A stretch of DNA of 64,000 nt, from positions 16,906 to 80,905 of the forward strand of contig NZ_FQUT01000019.1 in the NCBI RefSeq assembly GCF_900129245.1. Direction: 5' to 3'. Source of the stretch: Chryseobacterium arachidis. Lineage in GTDB: Bacteria; Bacteroidota; Bacteroidia; Flavobacteriales; Weeksellaceae. Below, in pieces: positions 25,220-32,379 of the stretch. The stretch's first letter is position 1. Each line of letters starts with the position of its first letter. The translations under genes were made by a program, and so were the position numbers. Below the pieces are notes generated by a model, which worked only from the letters and a program-made list of their open reading frames with translations, had not been told where the DNA came from and searched no databases.

Positions 25220-26428
25220 ATGAGGAAAAAGCATCACAAAAAAAAGCCAAGCGTATTTAAAAAATGGACAGGCAAACTGCATTTGTGGTTGGGTTTGGGC
25301 ATTGGATTTCTGATCTTCATTATCTCGATTACAGGAGCTTTGTACGTTTTTAAGGACGAAATCGAAAACATTACCCGCAAGGACGTTATTTATCATAACG
25401 AGCCCAATATCGGGCAGAAGCAGGTTCTGCCAATCCGTGTTTTGGAACGCGCCGTTGTAGAGCAGGTGAAAGAAAAATATCCTGTGCATTGGGTAAATAT
25501 TCCGATGGATAAAAAGATGTCTTATCTTTTTTATTGGTACGAGCACGATCCGAAAGGCTGGAATTATTTTGATGAATTTCCGATTTATAAAGCCGCTTAT
25601 GTAAACCCTTACAACGGAAAAGTCCTGAGAACGTATGATGAGAAAAACGGATTCTTCCAGATTGTAAAAATGATCCACTGGAGTTATTTACTGAAGCAGT
25701 CCTGGGGAACATATGTAGTCGGAATACCGGTTATCATCTTTGTCATCATGCTGATTTCAGGAATTATTCTTTGGTGGCCGAAAAACAAAGCCGCAAGAAA
25801 ACAGCGTTTTTCTTTCAAATGGCAAAATGTAAAAAGCTGGAAAAGAAAAAATTACGACTTACATAATGTCTTAGGATTTTATGCTTCTATCTTTGCCTTA
25901 ATCTTCTCAATTACAGGTCTATTCTACGCATTTTTTGTCGTTCAGGCAGCGATGTACTTTGTTTTCTCAGGGGGAAAAACAGCCTATCCCGATTTTTCAT
26001 CTATTAAAACAAAAGCACCGATAGAATTAAGAACAGAGGGAACTTTGGATAAGATCAGCAATACGGTTAAAGCAAAATATCCGGATTCTTACGGTTTCTC
26101 TATCGATTTGGGCCACGAACACATGGATGATCATGAACATCCGAATTTTGAGGTTTACGTAAAACACTTATCATATTCTTACCACAAAAGCAGCAGTCTG
26201 ATTTTTGATGAAAACTCAGGTGAATTGCTCCACACTCACGATATGAAAGACAAAAATTTCGGAGAAAAAACGGTTGGAGCCAATTATGACATCCACGTAG
26301 GATCCATTTTAGGGCTTCCTACAAAAATCATCGCTTTCATTGTAAGTTTGATATGTGCCTCATTACCAGTCACTGGCTTTATGATCTGGTGGGGAAGAAG
26401 GAAAAAAAAGACCCTGAAAACGGTCTGA
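25220..26428 (+). CDS. PepSY-associated TM helix protein, paralogue of 21761-22960
   Basis: 402 residues with the same plan as the protein at 21761: basic N-terminus MRKKHHKKKPSVFKKWTGK, LHLWLGLGIGFLIFIIS, the VVGIPVIIFVIMLISGIILWWPK helix, KRKNYDLHNVLGFYASIFAL, and a last helix CASLPVTGFMIWWG. It differs in a His-rich extracytoplasmic stretch (GHEHMDDHEHPN, residues ~293-304) that the other copy lacks and which might bind metal. It has its own promoter, preceded by AAGGA, so it is transcribed separately from the receptor pair. Likely part of the same iron response. Confidence 0.85.
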   Translation: MRKKHHKKKPSVFKKWTGKLHLWLGLGIGFLIFIISITGALYVFKDEIENITRKDVIYHNEPNIGQKQVLPIRVLERAVVEQVKEKYPVHWVNIPMDKKMSYLFYWYEHDPKGWNYFDEFPIYKAAYVNPYNGKVLRTYDEKNGFFQIVKMIHWSYLLKQSWGTYVVGIPVIIFVIMLISGIILWWPKNKAARKQRFSFKWQNVKSWKRKNYDLHNVLGFYASIFALIFSITGLFYAFFVVQAAMYFVFSGGKTAYPDFSSIKTKAPIELRTEGTLDKISNTVKAKYPDSYGFSIDLGHEHMDDHEHPNFEVYVKHLSYSYHKSSSLIFDENSGELLHTHDMKDKNFGEKTVGANYDIHVGSILGLPTKIIAFIVSLICASLPVTGFMIWWGRRKKKTLKTV

Positions 26429-26440
26429 AATTTTTTTTAA
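26409..26440 (+). terminator. Weak terminator-like hairpin over the PepSY stop
   Basis: Stem AGACC / GGTCT overlapping the last codons, followed closely by eight T. The stem is only five base pairs. Confidence 0.4.
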
Positions 26441-26512
26441 AATAAATGTTGCTTAATCGTCTAATGATACAATCTTTTTTATAATTTTAACCTTTTAGAA
26501 TTTTACAACAGA

Positions 26513-27481
26513 ATGTCATTAGTAGATTTGTCAAAACACGTTGCGCTGGGAATTGATATTGGCGGAACGAACACAAAATTTGGAGTGGTAAACCACAGAG
26601 GGGAAGTTTTGGAAAAAGGTAATATCCGAACGGATGCCTACCCTACTGTAGAAGAATATATTGACGCTTTATACGAAGCAGTTCATCCCCTGATCAACAG
26701 CCACGGAAAAGAGAAAAATTTTGATGGCATAGGAGTAGGAGCTCCCAACGCCAACTACTATACAGGAACCATAGAACAGGCCCCCAATCTTCCGTGGAAA
26801 GGTATTATCCCTTTTGCGGAATTAATGAAGGCTAAATTCGGACTTCCTTGTACCATTACCAATGATGCTAATGCCGCCGCTATCGGTGAAATGCTTTTCG
26901 GAGCAGCTCGAGGAATGAAAGATTTTATCATGATTACTTTGGGAACCGGGGTAGGAAGCGGTATTATTGCAGGGGGTAAACTGATCTACGGACATGACGG
27001 ATTCGCCGGAGAACTGGGTCATACTATTGTAAAACCGGGAGGAAGAAAACACTGGAGCACAGGTTCTGAAGGAAGTTTAGAAGCTTATGCATCTGCAACG
27101 GGAATCGCCATTACAGCAAAGAAAATGAGGGCAGAATTCCCGGAATCTATGCTGAACCAATATCCGGAAGAAGCCATCAATTCTAAAACGGTACACGAGT
27201 GTGCCCTGAAAGGTGATCCGATCTCAATCGAGGTCTTCAGATATACAGGACAGAAATTAGGGGAAGCATTGGCTAATTTTGTGATGTTTTCTTCACCTGA
27301 AGCCATCCTTCTGTTTGGTGGCGTAATTAAAGCAGGAGATTTTATTTTAAAGCCCACCAAACTTCACATGGAAAGAAACCTTCTTCCTATTTTCAGGAAC
27401 AAAGTAAAATTGGTTTTCAGTGAACTGGACGAAGCAGATGCTGCTATTTTGGGAGCCAGTGCATTGGTTTGGGAAAAGTAA
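26513..27481 (+). CDS. ROK family sugar kinase, glucokinase-like
   Basis: 322 residues. The N-terminal phosphate loop is LGIDIGGTNTKFGVV; the catalytic Asp lies in ITNDANAAAIGE (~residue 117), and ITLGTGVGSGII and FAGELGHTIV follow, all typical of ROK hexokinases. The zinc motif CxCGxxGCxE of the family is replaced by WSTGSEGSLE (residues ~183-192), so all three cysteines are missing and no structural zinc is expected. Known ROK kinases act on glucose, fructose or N-acetyl sugars; the substrate here is open. Single gene, ended by a terminator. Confidence 0.85.
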   Translation: MSLVDLSKHVALGIDIGGTNTKFGVVNHRGEVLEKGNIRTDAYPTVEEYIDALYEAVHPLINSHGKEKNFDGIGVGAPNANYYTGTIEQAPNLPWKGIIPFAELMKAKFGLPCTITNDANAAAIGEMLFGAARGMKDFIMITLGTGVGSGIIAGGKLIYGHDGFAGELGHTIVKPGGRKHWSTGSEGSLEAYASATGIAITAKKMRAEFPESMLNQYPEEAINSKTVHECALKGDPISIEVFRYTGQKLGEALANFVMFSSPEAILLFGGVIKAGDFILKPTKLHMERNLLPIFRNKVKLVFSELDEADAAILGASALVWEK

Positions 27482-27506
27482 TTGAAAGCTATTTTAAATG
27501 ATATTG

Positions 27507-27531
27507 AGCATCCTTTTTAGGGTGCTTTTTT
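27507..27531 (+). terminator. Terminator after the ROK kinase
   Basis: Stem AGCATCC / GGGTGCT followed by TTTTTTG. Confidence 0.8.
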
Positions 27532-27628
27532 GTTTCTAAAATACTTCACAATGTGAAATTATTGATCACTAAAAATCAAATAAAAATTGTTTAACTTGTA
27601 CTGTATTAAAAACCAAAAAATCATTAAT

Positions 27629-27781
27629 ATGAAAAATCTTAAAGCTTTAAGCAGAAAACAACAAAAAGCAATTTCAGGAGGAGTACAGGGACCTTGTACC
27701 AATTATTGTGTTCCCAAACCTTTATATACAGCAACTTGCGTTAGAGGATGGTGCGTTTACACTCCTGTTGGTCCTGAATAA
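27629..27781 (+). CDS. Small bacteriocin-like peptide with GG-type leader
   Basis: 50 residues read from the ATG at 27629; 14 further open codons upstream do not look like coding sequence. The leader MKNLKALSRKQQKAISGG ends in Gly-Gly and closely resembles that of the peptide at 3782. The mature part would be ~32 residues with four cysteines (GPCTNYCVPKP and TCVRGWCVY), suggesting two disulfides or thioether rings. No exporter, C39 peptidase or modification enzyme is nearby. It has a private terminator at 27807-27843. Confidence 0.65.
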   Translation: MKNLKALSRKQQKAISGGVQGPCTNYCVPKPLYTATCVRGWCVYTPVGPE

Positions 27782-27806
27782 AACAGTACAACATTTAAAA
27801 TCAATT

Positions 27807-27843
27807 ACAAACAATTTCATTTTTGGGGTTGTTTGTTTTTTTA
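27807..27843 (+). terminator. Terminator after the second GG-leader peptide gene
   Basis: Perfect stem ACAAACAA / TTGTTTGT followed by a run of T. Confidence 0.75.
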
Positions 27844-27918
27844 CTATCATTTCTAAAATCTATGAATGTGATTTGCGTTTCAAGCTGTAATTAAACATAC
27901 AAATGCAAAACTTTTCCT

Positions 27919-27926
27919 TATTTTTG
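27919..27926 (+). promoter_or_regulatory. -7 element (TATTTTTG) before msrA
   Basis: Matches TAnnTTTG; about 65 bp before the msrA ATG, implying a leader of roughly 60 nt. Confidence 0.45.
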
Positions 27927-27991
27927 ATTGGTTTTTTCTCCATTAATATTCCTTACAAGAGAAAATATTTAAATACAATAATCAACTTAGA

Positions 27992-28546
27992 ATGGATAAC
28001 AATAATTTAGAACAGATCACTTTCGGAGGCGGATGTTTTTGGTGTGTGGAAAGCTGTTTCAATATGCTGAAAGGAGTACAATCTGCCATTTCGGGATATT
28101 CCGGAGGGCATAAAGACAATCCGACCTATGAAGAGGTATGCACCGGAGAAACCGGACATGCAGAAGTAGTACAGATCACATACGATCCGGCAGTTATTTC
28201 TTATGAACAGCTGATGGATGTTTTCTTTTTCCTTCACGATCCTACCCAACTGAACAGACAGGGAAATGACATCGGAACACAGTACCGTTCTGTAATTTAT
28301 TATAAAGATGAAGCTGAAAAAGCAAAAGCAGAACAGGCCATCAAAACGTCTCAGGAATCCGGAAGATGGCAGGGAACGTACGTAACGGAGCTTACAAAAT
28401 TTGATATTTTCTGGCCAGCCGAGCAATATCATCAGGGATATTATAATGAAAACCCGACACAGCCCTATTGCAGCGCTGTCGTGGGTCCTAAAATCCAGAA
28501 GTTTAAAAAACATTTCGGAGAATTGGGAATGCTAAACCAAGCATAA
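27992..28546 (+). CDS. msrA: Peptide-methionine (S)-S-oxide reductase MsrA
   Basis: 184 residues. The catalytic motif FGGGCFWCVESCF (residues ~9-21) contains the reactive Cys of GCFW; GYSGGHKDNPTYEEVCTGETGHAEVVQI and EQYHQGYY are further MsrA signatures for methionine sulfoxide binding. Length is that of a stand-alone MsrA with no MsrB fusion and no signal peptide, so it should act in the cytoplasm on the S-epimer of oxidised methionine, recycled by thioredoxin. The start ATG is preceded by a TATTTTTG promoter at some distance. Single gene, closed by a strong terminator. Confidence 0.95.
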   Translation: MDNNNLEQITFGGGCFWCVESCFNMLKGVQSAISGYSGGHKDNPTYEEVCTGETGHAEVVQITYDPAVISYEQLMDVFFFLHDPTQLNRQGNDIGTQYRSVIYYKDEAEKAKAEQAIKTSQESGRWQGTYVTELTKFDIFWPAEQYHQGYYNENPTQPYCSAVVGPKIQKFKKHFGELGMLNQA

Positions 28547-28567
28547 CCTTTACAACCCTGAAAACAA

Positions 28568-28599
28568 AAAGCGAAGAGAGCAATCCCTTCGCTTTTTTT
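28568..28599 (+). terminator. Terminator after msrA
   Basis: Stem AAAGCGAAG / CTTCGCTTT followed by TTTTG. Confidence 0.85.
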
Positions 28600-28994
28600 G
28601 TAAAAATAATCGTTTTATATGAGGTGAAATTAATTCTAAAGCTTTGATTTTTAATCCTACAGTTATCAAACCCTTCAATACAACAGCTGTACTATATTTC
28701 TCTTTTTCGGAGTACAAAATAAAGACATTAAAATTCAAATTGTTTTAACACAACATTATTTTAAAATCAATACAACATTAATTTCCCATTTTGAGAAAAT
28801 TACAATAAATCTAATTGTAAACACATCAGACAGGGAGTTTCCCGCATTCACACAATTTTAAAAAACACTTAACACATTGTATAATCAATTTGAGAAAAGA
28901 CTCATTAATTTCGTAGTCAGAAAGCTTGAGAACATTTTTTACGATTAGATTTATAATAGGAAAGACCATCAGATTTTAATGGTCTTTTCTTTTT
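28600..28994 (+). other. Gene-free stretch with a second plus-strand terminator
   Basis: The gap of about 460 bp between msrA and the minus-strand phosphoesterase holds no convincing reading frame. The msrA terminator is at 28568-28599, yet a further plus-strand hairpin with T-run stands at 28961-28994, which is unexplained by any annotated plus-strand gene. A small untranslated RNA ending there is possible; TAATTTCG near 28907 is only a poor promoter match. Confidence 0.3.
28961..28994 (+). terminator. Orphan plus-strand terminator
   Basis: Stem AAAGACCAT / ATGGTCTTT followed by TCTTTTTC. The T-run is better on the plus strand than on the minus strand, although the phosphoesterase gene on the minus strand may use it too. 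Confidence 0.6.
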
Positions 28995-29010
28995 CAGGTT
29001 TTTTTGATTA

Positions 29011-30801
29011 CTACAGACGTTTGATCTTTTGCTTTTTCAGATCAATTTCAAAATGATCGGCCGGATCACCGTTTGAAAGCAATGAAAGAATTTTAAACAC
29101 AGATTTTAATTGTAAAATAAACGGATCTTGGGATCGATTTTCCTGAAACAGGTTCTCTAAGGTCTGATATTGCCGTAATCGCTCTTTCGGAATGTCTTTT
29201 TTTGCCAGTTCATCAGCGGATTGAAACTTATAGAGATCCAACAGCAGATCCTTAAAATTCCACGCTTTAAAACCATCGGTTCTGATTCTATTTTCTTGTA
29301 ATTGAACTTTATTTTGAACGAGCAACAAAAGATCTTTCCCATTTAATTTTTCTGCCTTTTCAATAAAATCTTTTGGCCAGTCGTTGGGAATCATTCTCAA
29401 CCGAACCAGCTCTCTTAAATGAAACAGCATAAAATCATGATACGATTTCGACTGTAAAATATCTTTATTCCAGAGGATCTGGTTTTTATCTTTTTGTAAA
29501 GCTTCATATTCTTTTTCATACAGCGGGAATAATTCATCAAAACCCGGAACATCCTGTAAAACTTCTGTCCGGACTTCCATCTGATCAGGAGATTTTATCG
29601 TCAAGACTTTGTATGCCGGAAGATAAGCCGCCAACGAAGGTACCTGAATATTCACCAGCATCTTATCCCCAAACGTTCTGATTCCTGTATCGTTGATATG
29701 CATGTGACCGGCAAAATGAATCTGAAGACCGGCATCGGCAAAGGCCTTTGCCACTTCTTCATCGGGAACTCTTTCCAGCTGCCATTTTTTTTCGCCTAAC
29801 AAATTTTTAATTTCACTCGTCGCTCCATCATTGAAATCGATCATCGGATAATGGGTGAAAGCAATGACTGTTTTTCCGTTCAGTTTTGCTTCCTTTGTAA
29901 TCTTTTTTACCCAATCAATCAGATGTTTTTTATGAGACAAAACATTGTTGTAACCCAAGCTTGCCCCTTTATAATTGGCAGGATTATTGGGATTGCCATT
30001 TAAGTTTTTAGGAATGTAAGTATTTCCGTCAATGGCAATTATCCAAACGTCTTTTACTGGTTCAACAACATAACTTAAATCCGGCACAGAAAAACCTTTA
30101 GCCACTTCATACATTCTTCTGGAGTAATCGGCATTTTGAAAAGCTTTTTCGTAAGAATAATTTTTAACGGACTGAAAATTGAATGGCGTACTCCAAAAGA
30201 GATTTTCTTTTTTAGGATAAAACCCAAAGTCTTTTAACTCATCTAAAATTTCCAGATAACCAGATTCTGCAATGTCTTTGGTGATGATTTTATTCTTTAC
30301 TTTCCCGATGTTTTCCTTACTGTAAATTCCCAATGAATTTCCGTCCGGTTCGAGAAAGTCATCTTTTCCTGAATCCTGCCGAAACGGCCCGACCGGATCA
30401 TGATTTCCTGTGGTAATATAAAAATCGATGCTATATTTGTTGTGATATTGTTCTAAAATTTCGCGTAAACCCCGGATATTATACGCTTGTCCGTCATCCG
30501 AAAAATCACCGGGCATGGCAACGATTTTAATTCCTTTTTTCGCAACATCATCCAATGCTTTTAAGAAAGCAAAATAATTTTCATTAAAAATTCTTGTGGA
30601 GTGCAACTGAGAATCCATCGTTCTCAAGATCGTTGATTTTCCCGTTTTGGGATTGATAATTCCTTTAAAATCATGATCCGAAAAACCTCCATACAAATCC
30701 TGAAAATGCACATCCGAAAGAAAAGCGATTTGTACAGATTTTTGCTGAGCCGAAAACAGCGAGAACAGCATTAACAAAAATGAGAATATTCCTTTATTCA
30801 T
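29011..30801 (-). CDS. Secreted calcineurin-like metallophosphoesterase
   Basis: 596 residues. The signal peptide MNKGIFSFLLMLFSLFSAQ is followed by the metal-binding series of the calcineurin fold: FLSDVHFQD (DxH), MPGDFSDDG (GDxxD), TTGNHDP (GNHD), FTHYPM (His) and FAGHMHI (GHxH), in order from residue ~29 to ~370. The last ~200 residues are helical and family-specific. It would hydrolyse phosphoesters outside the cytoplasm with two metal ions; the substrate is unknown. Single minus-strand gene; the downstream neighbour on the same strand direction is the region holding the orphan terminator. Confidence 0.85.
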   Translation of the reverse strand: MNKGIFSFLLMLFSLFSAQQKSVQIAFLSDVHFQDLYGGFSDHDFKGIINPKTGKSTILRTMDSQLHSTRIFNENYFAFLKALDDVAKKGIKIVAMPGDFSDDGQAYNIRGLREILEQYHNKYSIDFYITTGNHDPVGPFRQDSGKDDFLEPDGNSLGIYSKENIGKVKNKIITKDIAESGYLEILDELKDFGFYPKKENLFWSTPFNFQSVKNYSYEKAFQNADYSRRMYEVAKGFSVPDLSYVVEPVKDVWIIAIDGNTYIPKNLNGNPNNPANYKGASLGYNNVLSHKKHLIDWVKKITKEAKLNGKTVIAFTHYPMIDFNDGATSEIKNLLGEKKWQLERVPDEEVAKAFADAGLQIHFAGHMHINDTGIRTFGDKMLVNIQVPSLAAYLPAYKVLTIKSPDQMEVRTEVLQDVPGFDELFPLYEKEYEALQKDKNQILWNKDILQSKSYHDFMLFHLRELVRLRMIPNDWPKDFIEKAEKLNGKDLLLLVQNKVQLQENRIRTDGFKAWNFKDLLLDLYKFQSADELAKKDIPKERLRQYQTLENLFQENRSQDPFILQLKSVFKILSLLSNGDPADHFEIDLKKQKIKRL

Positions 30802-30873
30802 CTTAAAATAGACGAAATTAAAGGAATATCCTGCGAATTGTTTTAATTGAATTTTAAATTATTGTGAAGGAAA

Positions 30874-31710
30874 TTATTCCACCTGAATAGAATCTGCATT
30901 TTTACCCGCATACTTTTCAATCATCGGCGCAGTAGATTTTCTTAGTTCCCTGTTATTGTCAGGATCAATTCCGTCTGCTGTAAAAAATTCTACGTCTCCG
31001 TAATATTTAGAATACCATGTCTTTCCAAGGGAGTTTTCAACAGTCATTGTGTCTTTTCTTGTGATTCTCTTGAAAAATTTGAACCTAAATTCATCCATTG
31101 CGACAACTTCAAATTCAGGACTTATGTAAGTACTGTCTGTTGCAATATACATTTCTCCATCCCAATACATATACTTTTTTTCAGTTGCAAGTTCCATACC
31201 TGATATAAAACCTAAAGTATTCGTTTTTTTATTGTTAGAAAAAACAACGCTGCCTGTAGCAAGACAAATAAGTAAAGCCATTTCCATAATTCCTAATCCA
31301 TTTTTTTTCATAAAATCAGGCATTTTAAAGTATTGCTCATTGGTAATATTAATGATGACTTTAGAAATTTTTTCCGTTAAGGATTCTTCATCCCCATCTA
31401 CAGCTATTTTTACTGTTGTTTTATTTACCTCATCATCTTTTTTGACAAAAGTTCTGGAGAATTCTGTAAAATCGCTATAACCTAAATAATTACTTAGCTT
31501 ATTCAATGTGTCAGGTTCAGGAGCCATTTCCTTTCCTGTTCCTAAAACATAAGCTTCATAATATCTAACAAATGTCTTTTCATCCACATAAAGATTAAAA
31601 GCTTCAAGATGGACTTTTAAAAAAAGAGATAAAGGATATTTTTTACTCTTACCAGAATCTAATTCTCCTTGTTTAAATACTTCATTGATTAGTAGTTTTA
31701 TTTTGGACAT
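30874..31710 (-). CDS. Membrane-tethered protein of unknown function, in the TTACGG-CCGTAA regulon
   Basis: 278 residues with three parts: a cytoplasmic N-terminal helical domain (YPLSLFLKVHLEAFNLYV, FVRYYEAYV, LSNYLGYSDFTEFSRTF; residues ~23-90) that resembles putative DNA-binding modules at the start of several flavobacterial membrane proteins, one hydrophobic helix (IMEMALLICLATGSVVF, ~140-157), and an extracytoplasmic C-terminal domain of ~115 residues. No enzyme motif. An operator TTACGG-GTTT-CCGTAA lies 51 bp before its start, identical in plan to the one before the operon at 34819-40915, so it is probably controlled by the response regulator at 34013. It might sense an envelope signal; this is inference. 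Confidence 0.6.
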   Translation of the reverse strand: MSKIKLLINEVFKQGELDSGKSKKYPLSLFLKVHLEAFNLYVDEKTFVRYYEAYVLGTGKEMAPEPDTLNKLSNYLGYSDFTEFSRTFVKKDDEVNKTTVKIAVDGDEESLTEKISKVIINITNEQYFKMPDFMKKNGLGIMEMALLICLATGSVVFSNNKKTNTLGFISGMELATEKKYMYWDGEMYIATDSTYISPEFEVVAMDEFRFKFFKRITRKDTMTVENSLGKTWYSKYYGDVEFFTADGIDPDNNRELRKSTAPMIEKYAGKNADSIQVE

Positions 31711-31760
31711 ATATAGTTTTTAAGGGTATTACAAAATACTTGATTTTCTACCGTGTCGCA

Positions 31761-31776
31761 TTACGGGTTTCCGTAA
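31761..31776. promoter_or_regulatory. Operator TTACGG-N4-CCGTAA (copy 1)
   Basis: Perfect inverted repeat with a GTTT spacer. Its centre is ~33.5 bp upstream of a minus-strand TATTTTG (-7-like, 31732-31738) that would serve the 30874-31710 gene. The same repeat recurs at 34746-34761. Confidence 0.65.
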
Positions 31777-31935
31777 CGAATATCCTGTCCATCTTATGTC
31801 TATTGATGTCTATTTTGTGTCTGTGACATCATATAAAATTCCCAGAAATTTGTAATCAGAAATCAGTTGATAAACAAATAATTAAAACAAAAGACAATAA
31901 CAAATTTACCAAACTGATTTCAAAAATCGCCAGAT

Positions 31936-32064
31936 AAAACGGAAGAAAACTCCGGGTTGGGAAGCAGATGTTTCTCTTCCGTTTTTGAAGGTTCACTTCC
32001 CAAAAAATTTTAGAAGCGCTTCGAAATTTTAAATGTGTACAGCTCACGATAAATACTTCGTGAG
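31936..32064 (+). repeat. Dense inverted repeats, possible structured leader or small RNA
   Basis: Four arms interleave: AAAACGGAAGA (31936-31946) pairs with TCTTCCGTTTT (31975-31985), and TTGGGAAG (31957-31964) pairs with CTTCCCAA (31996-32003), so both stems together would form a pseudoknot or exclude each other. Then come the palindrome GAAGCGCTTC (32013-32022) and the stem CTCACGA / TCGTGAG (32043-32064). It precedes the small gene at 32103 by about 40 bp. Confidence 0.5.
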
Positions 32065-32102
32065 AGGAAGAAAACAAATTTCAACTTCAAATTTTTTGAA
32101 CA

Positions 32103-32309
32103 ATGTTAAACTTCATATTGATGCTAATCTCATTAGCATTCGGAAATAATAATGCAAATACATCATCATGTAATCACGATAATAACGGACAGACAACCAC
32201 TCAATTGACAAATCCGGGCGGCGGAACTGATCCGGGAGATCCTCCAGGCAGTGGAGGTAATACGGGGGGCAATACAGGACAGACTCCACCTCCATTTACA
32301 CAACCTTAA
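32103..32309 (+). CDS. Small Gly/Pro/Thr-rich exported peptide, hypothetical
   Basis: 68 residues: a short hydrophobic N-terminus (MLNFILMLISLAFG) that could act as a signal, an Asn/Ser/Thr-rich linker with one Cys, and a low-complexity Gly-Pro-Asp tail (GGGTDPGDPPGSGGNTGG). Composition gives no function. Support for a real gene: ATG start, a highly structured leader just upstream, and its own terminator at 32322-32350 before the sensor kinase gene. Not recognised otherwise. Confidence 0.5.
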   Translation: MLNFILMLISLAFGNNNANTSSCNHDNNGQTTTQLTNPGGGTDPGDPPGSGGNTGGNTGQTPPPFTQP

Positions 32310-32321
32310 TTAATCATTACA

Positions 32322-32350
32322 GGGCAGATTGTTTAGATCTGCTCTTTTTT
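32322..32350 (+). terminator. Terminator between the Gly-rich peptide gene and the kinase
   Basis: Stem GGGCAGAT / ATCTGCTC followed by TTTTTT. Confidence 0.75.
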
Positions 32351-32379
32351 ATTACTTTGTAACATTAAAACTTAAAACC

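Larger units (their letters stand above)
31711..32102. other. Intergenic region: divergent promoter, operator and dense inverted repeats
   Basis: Contains, left to right: a -7-like TATTTTG on the minus strand (31732-31738), the operator 31761-31776, about 150 bp of A/T-rich DNA without features, then the inverted-repeat block 31936-32064 and a small TTCAAA/TTTGAA repeat ending at the start of the 32103 gene. No credible reading frame was seen in it. Confidence 0.5.

Noticed and set aside
25175..25678. Long minus-strand frame (about 167 codons) opposite the second PepSY gene
   Set aside because: It overlaps a clear family member on the plus strand, has no recognisable motif, and its composition follows from the opposite strand.
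28007..28513. Minus-strand frame opposite msrA
   Set aside because: Shadow of msrA; the plus-strand protein shows all catalytic motifs and the antisense product resembles nothing.
28550..28738. Minus-strand frame after msrA
   Set aside because: It includes the msrA terminator and looks like random A/T-rich sequence.
31856..32077. Minus-strand frame of 73 codons over the inverted-repeat region
   Set aside because: It runs through the hairpins, gives a low-complexity hydrophobic product and has no start context; a structured leader explains the region better.
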